Shown here one piece after another: positions 1-8,678 of a stretch of DNA of 64,000 nt. Each line of letters opens with the position of its first letter. Within the stretch, counting starts at the first letter, position 1. The position numbers and the translations under genes were made by a program. The notes under the pieces are model-generated. The model saw nothing but the letters and a program-made list of their open reading frames with translations, made no database searches and was not told the origin of the DNA. Origin of the DNA: JAXHMM01 sp964528445 (GTDB lineage Bacteria; Bacteroidota; Rhodothermia; Balneolales; Balneolaceae); NCBI GenBank assembly GCA_964528445.1, contig CAZGSL010000002.1, forward strand, positions 62,001 through 126,000, given 5' to 3'.

Positions 1-119
1 ACCATGGGCGTATTGAGGCCCACAAACACCAGCACGTTGATAATCAGCAGGTGCTTTACCGCGGGGGGAAATACAGAGAACTGGGTGTTGGGACTGTAGT
101 TATCAGCTTGGTAATTCAA
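1..119 (-). CDS. Rhomboid-like intramembrane protease, N-terminal fragment
   Basis: A minus-strand frame is open to the left edge, so only about 39 N-terminal codons are visible. No ATG is available: the only start codon between the in-frame stop at 135-137 and the edge is TTG at 119-117. Residues 18 onward read FPPAVKHLLIINVLVFVGL, a short polar lead into a first membrane helix, which is the usual opening of Bacteroidota-type rhomboid proteases. The catalytic Ser and His would lie outside the window. The family call rests on this short stretch and is an inference; another small multi-pass membrane protein is possible. Confidence 0.5.
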   Translation of the reverse strand, partial: MNYQADNYSPNTQFSVFPPAVKHLLIINVLVFVGLNTPM

Positions 120-315
120 TGATCCGCATGTGGGTTAAAATTCGAGGAGTGCCGCGCCGGCGGTTTTGGTGTACACGGGAGCGACCCCGAAAGTTACAGG
201 GGGTTGTCCGCCGCGCCGGAAGTGCCCCGAAAATACGGGATTTATTCCGGCATTCCGAAACCAGAGGGCGGGCAGCCGGTCTATCCCGGAACGCCCCGGC
301 ATGCCCCGTTCCCAT

Positions 316-363
316 AAAAAAATGTCCGCCGCATTCCCGGGCAAAACCGGGAAAGGACGGACA
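316..363 (-). terminator. Rho-independent terminator of the efflux operon
   Basis: Read on the minus strand, TGTCCG pairs with CGGACA and an inner TTCCCGG pairs with CCGGGAA around a short loop. A run of seven T follows (A at 316-322 on the plus strand). It lies about 30 bases past the stop of the ATPase gene, so it probably ends the efflux operon transcript. Apart from this hairpin I see nothing in 120-393. Confidence 0.7.
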
Positions 364-393
364 TTCCGGCCTGGTATAAGCCGAGGGATGAAT

Positions 394-1131
394 TCAGGCG
401 GAGGCGGCCGGAATACTTAGCTCCGCATTTGCCAGTTTGGGATTTTCAATCTTTTTGTCCACTTCCATAACGCCGTCCCTGAGCCGGATCATGCGCCGGG
501 CATGCTCCGCGATTTCGTCTTCGTGGGTCACCACCAAAATGGTATGTCCCATCCGGTAGAGCTCCTCGAACAGCATCATGATCTCCTCTCCCGTCGTGGT
601 ATCCAGGTTGCCCGTGGGCTCGTCGGCCAGCAGAATGGAGGGATTGTTGACCAGCGCCCGGGCAATCGCCACCCGCTGGCGCTGTCCCCCGCTAAGCTCG
701 TTGGGTTTGTGGTCCATACGGTCGCCCAGCCCCACCTTGTGGAGCGTCTCCGAGGCCCGCTTTTTGCGCTCCGAACTTTTGAGGCCCGAATAGATCAGGG
801 GAAGCTCAACGTTGGCCGTACAGTCGGTGCGGGGAAGCAGGTTAAAAGTCTGAAAAACGAACCCGATCTCCCGGTTTCGCACCTCGGCCAGCTCGGCATC
901 CTCCAGCTGGCTCACGTCTTGCCCGTTGAGAATGTAGGTGCCGGAGGTGGGCGTATCCAGGCAGCCGATCATGTTCATCAGCGTGGATTTGCCCGAACCG
1001 GACGGTCCCATGATGGCAATGTACTCGTTCTCCATGACGTCGAAGGAAATGCCGTTCAGCGCGCGCACTTCCGTACCGCCCATCATGTAAATTCGTTTGA
1101 GGTCCTGCAGTTGAATAATTGGTTTGGACAT
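394..1131 (-). CDS. ABC exporter ATP-binding protein, MacB/LolD type
   Basis: This is the cytoplasmic ATPase of an ABC-type efflux or lipoprotein-release system; it powers membrane permeases that act with a periplasmic adaptor and a TolC channel. Visible motifs are Walker [10 protein letters not shown] (residues 42-50), the Q-loop in FVFQTF (around 94), signature LSGGQ (146-150), Walker B ILLADEP (166-172) and the switch histidine in VVTHEDE (about 203). The length, 245 residues, is normal for the family. The stop of the adaptor gene lies 7 bases upstream of its start, so the two are co-transcribed. The matching permeases are not adjacent but lie 4 kb upstream on the same strand. The exported substrate cannot be read from sequence. 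Confidence 0.93.
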   Translation of the reverse strand: MSKPIIQLQDLKRIYMMGGTEVRALNGISFDVMENEYIAIMGPSGSGKSTLMNMIGCLDTPTSGTYILNGQDVSQLEDAELAEVRNREIGFVFQTFNLLPRTDCTANVELPLIYSGLKSSERKKRASETLHKVGLGDRMDHKPNELSGGQRQRVAIARALVNNPSILLADEPTGNLDTTTGEEIMMLFEELYRMGHTILVVTHEDEIAEHARRMIRLRDGVMEVDKKIENPKLANAELSIPAASA

Positions 1132-1138
1132 AGAGTGT

Positions 1139-2506
1139 CTAGGGGTTACTTGACGCTACGGTTAGAAAATTGCTGTTGTTCACGGAGACCTTGTCCCCGT
1201 CCTCCAGTTCCTGGGAGAGTATGCGATAGCTTCCGATCACGATCTGCTCGCCCTCCTCCACGCCCGAAAGCAGCTGAATATGCGTATTGTCGCTGATTCC
1301 GGTTTCAACCTCTCTCCGTGCCACGATGTTATCATTGACCACGAAGACCACTTTCCGCAGCTCCTCCCCAGGTTCGGCCGGATCGCCCCCCTCTGTCGTA
1401 ACGGAATCGGGGGTGCTTTGATTGTCTCCGGAGAAATTACGAACCGTAACCGCCTGGATCGGGACGGCTGTCACATGATAAACCGTATTCGCCTCCACAT
1501 CCACCGTCGCCGACATGCCGGGCTTGAAATCGGGTGACGGCTCCCCTTCCGGTACCTCCGGAGACTGCCGGCGGGCGAAATCCGTTCCGCCCGTCCTGTC
1601 CAGGTTGTGCGGGGTGGTCACGCGGACCTTCACCTCGTAGTTGGTAACCTGTTCCGCCGTTCCCGTACCGGAAACTTCGGCCGAGTTGGCAATTTCCGTC
1701 ACCATCCCCCTGAACACCCTCTCCGGGTAGGCGTCCAGCTCGATATTGGCCGTATCGCCCACCGTCACATTCACAATGTCGTTCTCGTTGACCTGGACGA
1801 GGACCTCCATCTGGTCCATTTTCGCGATCCGCATCAGTTCGGTCCCGATCGACTGGGTATTGCCCAGTACCCGCTCGCCCACTTCCACCGCCAGGTGGCT
1901 TATGGTGCCTTCGCGCGGGGAGCGGATGATGGTTTTCTGCAGCTCCTCCCGCGCCTGTTCCAGTTGCGCCTCAATACTCTGGACCTGGTATTCGGACGCC
2001 TTGAAATTGGCTTTCTGTACATCCAGTGCGGTTTGTGCCTGAACATGCTCCGCTTCGGAGATGGCATCCCTGCGGAAGAGCTGGTCTTTCTGCCGGAACA
2101 CCGATTCGGCCTCCAGGAGACTCGCGCGGGCCTGCTCCAGGCGCGCTTTCTGGGTGAGCAGCGAGGCGTTGATCTCGTCTATGCGGGCCTGGTAGATATC
2201 CGGCTTGATACGCAGCAGAAGCTCTCCCTTTAGAACGTAGTCACCCTCCTTTACCGGCAGTTCGATGATCTCCCCCGATACTTCCGGGCGGAGGATGACC
2301 TCAACTTCCGGCTGGATCTTTCCGGAGGCGGATACCAGCTGGGTGATGGTTTTCCTTTCCGCCTCGGCGGTTTCGACGGGCACGCCCACCTCGCCCGACG
2401 AGATCCATCCCATCGAGCGCGCCAGCACGGCGCCGGCGCCCAGGAACACGACGACTCCTATGATGACAGGAAGGGCCCTGCGTTTACCTTTGCGATTACT
2501 GGCCAT
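1139..2506 (-). CDS. Periplasmic adaptor subunit of efflux system (MacA/HlyD family)
   Basis: This membrane-fusion protein bridges inner-membrane ABC permeases to the TolC channel. A short basic N-terminus precedes one membrane anchor (about residues 13-30). Next come a split biotinyl-lipoyl-like domain (around 55-95 and 195-225), a long coiled-coil hairpin rich in Q, A, E and L between them, and beta-barrel and membrane-proximal domains to the end. About residues 365-390 form a low-complexity insert rich in Ser, Thr, Gly and Pro. It sits between tolC (26 bases upstream) and the ATPase (7 bases downstream). The family is clear; MacA-like rather than RND-type adaptor is inferred from the ABC neighbours. 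Confidence 0.92.
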   Translation of the reverse strand: MASNRKGKRRALPVIIGVVVFLGAGAVLARSMGWISSGEVGVPVETAEAERKTITQLVSASGKIQPEVEVILRPEVSGEIIELPVKEGDYVLKGELLLRIKPDIYQARIDEINASLLTQKARLEQARASLLEAESVFRQKDQLFRRDAISEAEHVQAQTALDVQKANFKASEYQVQSIEAQLEQAREELQKTIIRSPREGTISHLAVEVGERVLGNTQSIGTELMRIAKMDQMEVLVQVNENDIVNVTVGDTANIELDAYPERVFRGMVTEIANSAEVSGTGTAEQVTNYEVKVRVTTPHNLDRTGGTDFARRQSPEVPEGEPSPDFKPGMSATVDVEANTVYHVTAVPIQAVTVRNFSGDNQSTPDSVTTEGGDPAEPGEELRKVVFVVNDNIVARREVETGISDNTHIQLLSGVEEGEQIVIGSYRILSQELEDGDKVSVNNSNFLTVASSNP

Positions 2507-2532
2507 GGTGTCCCCGGGATGCTCCCTGTTGT

Positions 2533-3906
2533 TCAGTTGTTCAGTGTAATGTTACGATCCATGTTTCCGATGTAATACTCCAGGAGCTTCTCCTGGAACA
2601 GCAGCCGGTAGAGCGCGTTCGCGCGGTCCGCCTGGGCCTGCGTGTAGCTCTGCTGTGCGTTGCTCAACTCGATCAGCGTGCCGGACCCCACCTTGTATCG
2701 CTGCTGCTCGGTTTCAAAGGACTTTTCGGCCGCCCGAAGCGCCGCGGTCGACGACTTCAGCTGCTGGCGGTAGGATCGATAGTCGCTGAGCGCCTGGCGC
2801 ACCTCCTCCTGGACCGCGTACCGCTGGTTCTCCAGGTTGAGCTGGGCGTTTTTGTAATTGACCTCGGCCTGCTGGATGCTGATACGGGTATTCCAGTTGC
2901 TGAAAATGGGAATGTTGAGCGACAGGCCGACGGAACGCCCTATCCGCTGATCAAAGAACTGATCCATAAAGCCCACCTTGGTAAGCGTGATATTTCCGTT
3001 CTCAACTTCCTGTCCCCGGTAGAGGTCCTGGTAGGAACTTCCGATGGAGGCGCTCGCAGAAAGGCTCGGGTAGAGCGACCAGCGTGCCATCTCCAGGTTC
3101 AGTTTGTTGGCCTCAATGGTCATACGCTGGGCCTCCAGGTCCGCGCGGGAATCAAGCGCTTCCTCGATCAGATTTCCCAGGTCGTAATTCCGGGGAGTGA
3201 TGTCGCTTTCGCTGACGTCGGGAATCTGAAACTCGTACTCCTCCAGGGGGTCAAGCTGCAGGGTGCGGATCAGCGCAAGGCGGCTCTGCTCCAGCGTATT
3301 CTCCTGCTGTATCACCGACAGTTCGTTGCTGGCTACGGTCGCCTCCTGGTTGTACTGGTCGACCGCGGGCACCGCCCCGACCTCCACCTGGGCCTTCACC
3401 TGCTCGAGCTGCTTGCGCGAGGTCTCCAGGGTCTGCCGGGAAATTTCCAGCAGCTCCTGGTTCACCAGTACCTGCAGGTACTGGGAGGCGGCGTTAAAAA
3501 TAACGGTCTGGCGGCTCCGCTCCAGGTTGGCCTGCTGGCTCGCCCTGTTGGATCGGCTCTGGCGGAGGCTCAATATGTTGTTGAAGCCCTGGAATATGGG
3601 AAGGCTGGCACTTAACGAGCCGTTAATGGAGTTGGACGTCCGCTCCTCGTACTGGAGGGTAATGTTGTTGAAGGTCTGGCCCACATTCTGGTTGCCGCTC
3701 ATGTTGGCGTTAATGGAGGGAAGAAAATCGGCCTTTTCACTGAATACCTGCTCTTCAGCAAGTTCCAGGTTGTTCTCGGCCTGTTTCAGCTGGTAGTTAT
3801 TCTCCAGCGCGATGTCGATCGCCTCCTGCAGGGTTATGACCTGTTGCGCCCGGGCCGGAATGGCCATCGCCAGGCAAAGGAGAAGCAGCAGAATCCCATT
3901 CCTCAT
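2533..3906 (-). CDS. TolC-family outer-membrane channel
   Basis: Outer-membrane efflux protein forming the exit duct of a tripartite pump. A classic signal peptide ends in PARAQQ (cleavage near residue 20). The mature part has two outer-membrane-efflux repeats rich in heptad helices with many N, Q and E; the second repeat begins near residue 240. The length of 457 residues is typical of TolC family members. It is the first gene of the tight tolC-adaptor-ATPase run, and an AT-rich 166-base gap upstream probably carries a promoter for the three genes. Confidence 0.92.
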   Translation of the reverse strand: MRNGILLLLLCLAMAIPARAQQVITLQEAIDIALENNYQLKQAENNLELAEEQVFSEKADFLPSINANMSGNQNVGQTFNNITLQYEERTSNSINGSLSASLPIFQGFNNILSLRQSRSNRASQQANLERSRQTVIFNAASQYLQVLVNQELLEISRQTLETSRKQLEQVKAQVEVGAVPAVDQYNQEATVASNELSVIQQENTLEQSRLALIRTLQLDPLEEYEFQIPDVSESDITPRNYDLGNLIEEALDSRADLEAQRMTIEANKLNLEMARWSLYPSLSASASIGSSYQDLYRGQEVENGNITLTKVGFMDQFFDQRIGRSVGLSLNIPIFSNWNTRISIQQAEVNYKNAQLNLENQRYAVQEEVRQALSDYRSYRQQLKSSTAALRAAEKSFETEQQRYKVGSGTLIELSNAQQSYTQAQADRANALYRLLFQEKLLEYYIGNMDRNITLNN

Positions 3907-3941
3907 AAATTCGATCGTTACTTAATCCGGATTTTAGATTA

Positions 3942-3951
3942 GTAAGCTTAC
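3942..3951. promoter_or_regulatory. Palindrome GTAAGCTTAC upstream of tolC, possible operator
   Basis: A perfect 10-base palindrome lies 36 bases upstream of the tolC start, in an AT-rich stretch (about 3907-4025) that should hold the tolC promoter. Efflux operons are often controlled by TetR-type repressors binding short palindromes, but no such regulator gene is in the window. A 10-base palindrome can also occur by chance. The rest of 3907-4072 shows no gene. Confidence 0.25.
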
Positions 3952-4072
3952 ACGAATTGCCCACCTGATAGTTACGGATACTGCATGAAAAGATTTGTAA
4001 ATAGTATTTTATTCAGGTAAAGAAATCAGGAAGGGTGGCTTCGGTTCCGTTCCGCGGCACTGAAGAGAGGGG

Positions 4073-4462
4073 TTACGCCTCTTCGGCGGTGCCGTTGGAG
4101 GAGCGGCCACCGCTGACCTTCTCCTCCAGCATCTCCTCGATATAGTCGGTGGCGAACCGGATCGCTTTCCGGGTGGCCAGTCGTTTCAGTTCGGCGAGCA
4201 GCGTGGAGCTCACCCCGTCGCCTCCCCCCTCTTCCGGCCGCTCTCCGTCGCGTCCGAGCAGGTATCCCACCAGCAGGGAGGCCCCCACGGTGGGAAGGGG
4301 ATAATTTCGAATGATGTTTCGGGGGGCGAACGAGCGGGTCATATCCGTCCGGACGTCGTCGATGGAGTGATCCAGCTCCTTCTGGATCTGCTCCAGCTCC
4401 CGTTCCAGCTCCTGTTTTTTCTGTTCCAGTTCGTCCAGTTTTTCTTCTGACATGCGTGCCAC
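4073..4462 (-). CDS. Small coiled-coil protein with glycine-rich C-terminal membrane motif
   Basis: 129 residues, no exact family recognised. The first 45 residues form a charged coiled coil (many E, K, Q and L). Then IRNYPLPTVGASLLVGYLLG (about 52-71) matches the pattern of the C-terminal membrane segment of DUF883/YqjD-ElaB proteins: basic residue, aromatic or His, Pro, then a Gly-rich hydrophobic stretch. Unlike those proteins it continues with a polar tail of about 55 residues, including a second helix. It abuts the holin-X-like gene with no gap and is the last of three small envelope genes. A stress-related inner-membrane role is an analogy with E. coli yqjD-yqjE, not shown. Confidence 0.75.
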   Translation of the reverse strand: MARMSEEKLDELEQKKQELERELEQIQKELDHSIDDVRTDMTRSFAPRNIIRNYPLPTVGASLLVGYLLGRDGERPEEGGGDGVSSTLLAELKRLATRKAIRFATDYIEEMLEEKVSGGRSSNGTAEEA

Positions 4463-4903
4463 CTATTCGTTATCGGCCCGTTGTCTGCCGGGGGAAGATA
4501 TATCCGGGAGGCGATTCTCCGAATCCCGTCGGTCCCGGTAGAGAGTCCGGAGCAGTTCGGATTCAAACTCTTTCTGAATGCGGTCAACCACGAAGCGGGG
4601 ACGCAGGTAGAGCAGGATTCCGCCCGAGATCGCCAGCGGCAGAGAGACCAGCAGATATCCGAGGCTCGCGCTTCCCAGCAGGTTTCCCAGGTAGATGGCC
4701 AGGGCGACCAGCATGAAAACGACGCCGCCCAGCAGCAGAAAAATGCCGGTCAGCCGGTCGATCGACTGCGCGAACCAGTTGGCCAGCTGCTCCCCGGCAT
4801 TCAGCATGAGCAGCTCCGCCCGCTTCTCGACATAAAGCTTGATATCGGCTGTGAGTATTCTCAGCCTCTTTCCGAGCCGGTCGGATGTCTCCTCTTCTCT
4901 CAT
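4463..4903 (-). CDS. Holin-X / YqjE-like membrane protein
   Basis: 146-residue protein of the phage-holin-X (YqjE, DUF1469) type, which despite the name is mostly chromosomal. An amphipathic helix with a 'KLYVEKRAELLML' pattern (about 22-35) precedes two membrane helices (about 54-74 and 79-98), a short polar segment and a C-terminal charged tail. Its stop is adjacent to the next start and its own start is 5 bases after the upstream gene, so the three small genes are one transcription unit. In E. coli yqjE follows yqjD in the same order as here. Confidence 0.8.
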   Translation of the reverse strand: MREEETSDRLGKRLRILTADIKLYVEKRAELLMLNAGEQLANWFAQSIDRLTGIFLLLGGVVFMLVALAIYLGNLLGSASLGYLLVSLPLAISGGILLYLRPRFVVDRIQKEFESELLRTLYRDRRDSENRLPDISSPGRQRADNE

Positions 4904-4908
4904 ACCGT

Positions 4909-5121
4909 CTAATCTTCCGCACTGAACAGTTTCCCCAGAAGATACCCGGCCAGGAGGCCGGCCGCCACGCTTTTTACGGGATGTTTCCGTATCGTATTCT
5001 CCGCCTGCAGGCGCAGGACTTCCAGCCGCTCGGCGAATTCGTCGTCTTTCACCAGCTGCCGTCCCCGCTCAAATGCCTCGTCCAGTCGATCATTGACGTT
5101 TTCCAGGATTTTCTCGTCCAT
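4909..5121 (-). CDS. YqjD/ElaB-like small tail-anchored protein
   Basis: 70 residues. The N-terminal half is an acidic and basic helix; the C-terminus has IRKHPVKSVAAGLLAGYLLG (about 44-63) followed by KLF. This HPxxSxxAGLLxGYLLG pattern is the signature of the DUF883/YqjD family, whose E. coli member is a ribosome-associated inner-membrane protein of stationary phase. It is the first of the three small genes, 112 bases downstream of a permease gene, so it may be read through from the permeases or use its own promoter. Function is by family analogy. Confidence 0.78.
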   Translation of the reverse strand: MDEKILENVNDRLDEAFERGRQLVKDDEFAERLEVLRLQAENTIRKHPVKSVAAGLLAGYLLGKLFSAED

Positions 5122-5232
5122 GGGCCCATTTCTCGTGTTTAATGGCGGGAGAGTCCGCCGTTTTCCGGTCCTCCGCCCGCATTGCGCTATGTTAATAATA
5201 AGGAAATAAAAGCAAACCTCATGTACAAGAAC

Positions 5233-6456
5233 TCATTCGTAGCGCAGGCTCGCGATGGGGTCCAGACGGGAGGCCTTGTAGGCGGGATACACCCCGAAAA
5301 CCACTCCGATAAGCAGCATACCGAAAAATCCCATTCCGACGGCCCACAGCGGGACCACGGGATCGGTTTCAATCCAGAGCGCCATCCCGTTGCCCCCCAG
5401 GATCCCGAGAGCCATCCCAATCACACCTCCCAGCTGGCAGATAAAGACCGCCTCCATGAGGAACTGGGAGGTTATCGCCCTCCTGGTGGCCCCCACCGCT
5501 TTGCGAAGGCCGATTTCGCGCGTACGTTCGGAAACGGATACAAGCATAATGTTCATGACGCCGATGCCGGCGCCGAAAAGAGTGATTCCCCCGATGACGA
5601 ATCCCACGATATAGAGGATGGTGGTGAACTGGTCGAACGTGCCGGCCAGCGAGTCGTTCGTCTCAATTTCAAAATCGTTCGCCTGTCCCGGCGCCACGCT
5701 GCGAATCACGCGGAGAATGCCCGTGACCTCATCCATGGTATGCTGCACAAAATCGATGGCCGGCGCCTTCACCTGAATGTTGATGTTCCGGTATCCCCCG
5801 TACACCGCCAGTCCGGTACTGTAAGGGATGATGACCAGCCTGTCCAGGGACTGCCCCAGAATGGATCCCTTGCTCTTCAGGGTGCCGACCACCCGGTACT
5901 GCTGCCCGGATATCCGGATCAGCTTGGCCAGGGGGCTTTCGTTCGGGAAAAGCTCCTGGCGGATCTCGTGGCCGATCATCGCGATCTTCCTGCGATACTG
6001 CACATCCTCGTCGGTAAAATTTCTCCCCGCCTCCAGCTCGAACGCGTTGTTCTCCAGATAATACTGGTTGCTGCCCATCAGGCTGACGGTGGGTTCGGTC
6101 TCGATCTCCCCGTGGCGGACCCGCGTATAGGCAAAGGTCTCCTCCGGGCTCACGTTGCTGGAGAGCGGGAGCCGCTCCTGCAGCTCCTCCGCGGTCTCAA
6201 AGGTGATGAACTCCCGGTTGCGTACATTCTGGTCGATCTCCCCCAGCTGGACCGAGGGCGTCCGGCTCACCTGGATGACGTCGCCCCCCATCAGGCTCAT
6301 GGTGTTTTCAAAGAAGTTGTCCAGTACCGCCACCGCGGTGGTCGAGACAATGACCGAGAAGACGCCCACCACCAGTGCCAGCAAAGTTAATGACGACCTC
6401 AATTTATTGGCCACCAGTGACTTATACGCCTGACTTATCACTTCATATAGATGCAT
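5233..6456 (-). CDS. ABC transporter permease, MacB/FtsX type (second subunit)
   Basis: 407 residues: cytoplasmic amphipathic start, one membrane helix (about 21-44), a MacB periplasmic core domain (about 50-270), then three helices of the FtsX domain (about 280-305, 330-360, 370-395) and the family's terminal SLRYE. It lacks the fused ATPase found in E. coli MacB, so it needs a separate ATPase, most likely the 394-1131 product. Its start follows the first permease's stop by one base, which indicates translational coupling and a heterodimeric permease. Confidence 0.92.
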   Translation of the reverse strand: MHLYEVISQAYKSLVANKLRSSLTLLALVVGVFSVIVSTTAVAVLDNFFENTMSLMGGDVIQVSRTPSVQLGEIDQNVRNREFITFETAEELQERLPLSSNVSPEETFAYTRVRHGEIETEPTVSLMGSNQYYLENNAFELEAGRNFTDEDVQYRRKIAMIGHEIRQELFPNESPLAKLIRISGQQYRVVGTLKSKGSILGQSLDRLVIIPYSTGLAVYGGYRNINIQVKAPAIDFVQHTMDEVTGILRVIRSVAPGQANDFEIETNDSLAGTFDQFTTILYIVGFVIGGITLFGAGIGVMNIMLVSVSERTREIGLRKAVGATRRAITSQFLMEAVFICQLGGVIGMALGILGGNGMALWIETDPVVPLWAVGMGFFGMLLIGVVFGVYPAYKASRLDPIASLRYE

Positions 6457-6457
6457 G

Positions 6458-7699
6458 CTATTCGTACCTCAGGGATTCGATGGGGTCGGATTTGGCCGCC
6501 CGGTAGGCAGGTATGAAACCGAAGGCGAGTCCCACCAGGGAACAGAGCAGGAAGGCGATCAGGACCACCCCCAGGTCAATGCTGGCGACGAATATCTGGT
6601 TGATCAGCAGGCTGATCGGCCAGGCCAGTGCCAGCCCGATGACGCCGCCGAGCAGGCACATGAATACGGCTTCGATCAGGAACTGGTAGAGGATCTCCCA
6701 CGACTTGGCTCCCACCGCCATCCGGATGCCGATCTCTTTCGTCCGCTCCCGCACCGAGACAAACATGATATTCATCACGCCGATGCCGCCAATGAGCAGC
6801 GAAAGGGCCGTCAGCGCGCCTCCCACCAGGTAGAGTCCGGCCTTAAAGGAGGCGAGCTGCGCCTCGAACGCGGCGGGTTCGTTGATTTCGAAATCATTCG
6901 CCTCCGTGGCTTCCAGCTGCCGGATGCGGCGCATGATCCCCTCCACCTCGTACTTGCCCTCCTGCAGTTCCGCCTCTCCGCCGAACTTCACACCGATCTG
7001 CAGTCCGCTTCGAAGGCCGAAAATCTGTCCGTATGCCGAAATGGGAACCGTGGCCCGGCGGTCCATGTCGGCCAGACCCAGGAACATGCCCTGCTTCTCC
7101 AGCACCCCGATCACATCAAACCGCTGTCCCCCCACCCGTATGTGCCGGCCGAGGGGGTCCTCATGCTCAAAAAGACTCTCCGCCAGGGTAGCGCCCAGCA
7201 CCGCCACCTTGGCGCCGCGTCGCACCTCCTCGGGCGTAAACAGCCGGCCCCGGACAATATCCAGTCCGGCCGTATTGAAGTAGCTCTGGGTCACCCCGGC
7301 CAGGAAAACCCCGTCGGCACTCCGGCCGCCGTACCGGATGGTGGTGCCGCGCGCCGCGGCGGCGGAGATAAAACGGGCGTACCTGCTCGATTCCCGGATC
7401 TCATCCACGTAGCTCAGCCGCATATCCCTGCGGTTGGTGTATTCCCACCACTTGTAGTCGGGTCCCTGGTTCCACGGCTGTTTCTCCACGTAGATGACGT
7501 TCTGGCCCAGCATCGCCATGCTGTTGTCAAATTCCCTGTCCATGCCGTTGCTGACGGCGTTCATCAGCGTAACCAGGACGATGCCGATGATGATGCAGAG
7601 CGTGGTCAGGGCGGAACGGGTTTTGTTGATGCCCAGCGCCCTGAACGAGATTTTCATGCCTTCCCACGTGCTGTTGGCGAAACGGGAAAAAGTGGCCAT
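6458..7699 (-). CDS. ABC transporter permease, MacB/FtsX type (first subunit)
   Basis: 413 residues with the same plan as the adjacent permease: one N-terminal membrane helix (about 30-50), a MacB periplasmic core domain, three C-terminal FtsX helices and the same terminal SLRYE. The two are clear paralogues but differ throughout the periplasmic domain, which fits a heterodimer. It is the first gene of the minus-strand run and is divergent from bshB1; the 109-base gap between them must hold both promoters. Confidence 0.92.
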   Translation of the reverse strand: MATFSRFANSTWEGMKISFRALGINKTRSALTTLCIIIGIVLVTLMNAVSNGMDREFDNSMAMLGQNVIYVEKQPWNQGPDYKWWEYTNRRDMRLSYVDEIRESSRYARFISAAAARGTTIRYGGRSADGVFLAGVTQSYFNTAGLDIVRGRLFTPEEVRRGAKVAVLGATLAESLFEHEDPLGRHIRVGGQRFDVIGVLEKQGMFLGLADMDRRATVPISAYGQIFGLRSGLQIGVKFGGEAELQEGKYEVEGIMRRIRQLEATEANDFEINEPAAFEAQLASFKAGLYLVGGALTALSLLIGGIGVMNIMFVSVRERTKEIGIRMAVGAKSWEILYQFLIEAVFMCLLGGVIGLALAWPISLLINQIFVASIDLGVVLIAFLLCSLVGLAFGFIPAYRAAKSDPIESLRYE

Positions 7700-7808
7700 A
7701 CCCTCGTTATTTTTTCATAAACTAAAAGCCCTGTTACGGGCAGGGGGGGAATTCGTTGCAGGATATCTTCGCTTTTGTGACTTTTAACCGTTAAAAAACA
7801 GCCGACCG

Positions 7809-8555
7809 ATGAGCAGACTGGATGTACTGGCCATAGCCGCCCACCCCGACGATACCGAACTCTGCTGCGGAGGAACCCTCGCCAGGCTGGTCCGCCAGGG
7901 ACTTCGGGTGGGCGTGCTGGATCTGACCCGCGGGGAGATGGCCACGCGGGGGACGCCGCAGGACCGGATGCGGGAATCGGAGCGGGCGGCCGAAATCATC
8001 GGTCTGGAGATGCGGGAAAACCTGGGATTGCCGGACACCCGCCTGGTAAATACCCCGGAGTACCGGGAGAAGATCATCCGCGTAGTGCGCCGGCACCGCC
8101 CCCCTGTCTGCCTGGTGGGAGCCCCCGACGACCGCCACCCCGACCATCCCAACGCCACCCGGCTGGCCCTGGACGCTCTCTTCTACGGGGGACTCGCGGA
8201 GCTGGAGACGGACGACGCGGAGGAGGGGGCCCAGCAGCGCTGGCGTCCCTCCCATATCCTCCACTACATGCAGGACCGGCCGTTCGAACCCGACCTGGTG
8301 GTGGATATCTCCGATACCTTCGACATCAAGCGGCAGGCCATTCTGGCTTTCGAGACCCAGTTCAACGTCTCCGATCCGGGCCGGGAGCCGGACTCCTACA
8401 TTTCAAGCGAGCGCTTTTTCAAGCAGATCGAAGCAAGGGCGCGGCATTACGGGCACCTCATCGGCACCACCTACGGGGAGCCCTTCCAATACTACGGCGG
8501 ACCGATTCCGGCCGGCTCTCTCAATTTCCTGCTGGATACCGACCCGGACCGGTAA
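7809..8555 (+). CDS. bshB1: Bacillithiol biosynthesis deacetylase BshB1
   Basis: A LmbE/PIG-L-fold zinc deacetylase that removes acetate from GlcNAc-malate to give GlcN-malate, the second step of bacillithiol synthesis. It begins with the zinc and catalytic motif AAHPDDTE (residues 10-17), and the second metal motif is DDRHPDHPNA (about 107-116). The end YGEPFQYYGGP is typical of BshB1. At 248 residues it is slightly longer than usual (about 240) owing to an acidic insert near residue 140. The glycosyltransferase BshA and ligase BshC are not in the window. The ATG is preceded by CAGCCGACCG, with no strong ribosome site. Confidence 0.9.
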   Translation: MSRLDVLAIAAHPDDTELCCGGTLARLVRQGLRVGVLDLTRGEMATRGTPQDRMRESERAAEIIGLEMRENLGLPDTRLVNTPEYREKIIRVVRRHRPPVCLVGAPDDRHPDHPNATRLALDALFYGGLAELETDDAEEGAQQRWRPSHILHYMQDRPFEPDLVVDISDTFDIKRQAILAFETQFNVSDPGREPDSYISSERFFKQIEARARHYGHLIGTTYGEPFQYYGGPIPAGSLNFLLDTDPDR

Positions 8556-8588
8556 ATGCCGCTGCGGATCCGGGAATTTCGAAGGCCT

Positions 8589-8644
8589 AAATGGATGGAG
8601 TATGACGGACCGTGATAGCGGTCTTGTCCTTGATCCATCCATTT
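8589..8644. terminator. Composite hairpin between convergent genes, likely bidirectional terminator
   Basis: An outer perfect inverted repeat, AAATGGATGGA (8589-8599) with TCCATCCATTT (8634-8644), encloses an inner one, GACCG (8608-8612) with CGGTC (8619-8623), around a six-base loop. It sits between the stop codons of bshB1 and the convergent inositol-monophosphatase gene. The outer arms end in A or T runs of only three bases, so termination in either direction is plausible but not certain. Confidence 0.55.
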
Positions 8645-8678
8645 CCAGCCGAGAAATACCCGGTTCCAAAGCGGCATG

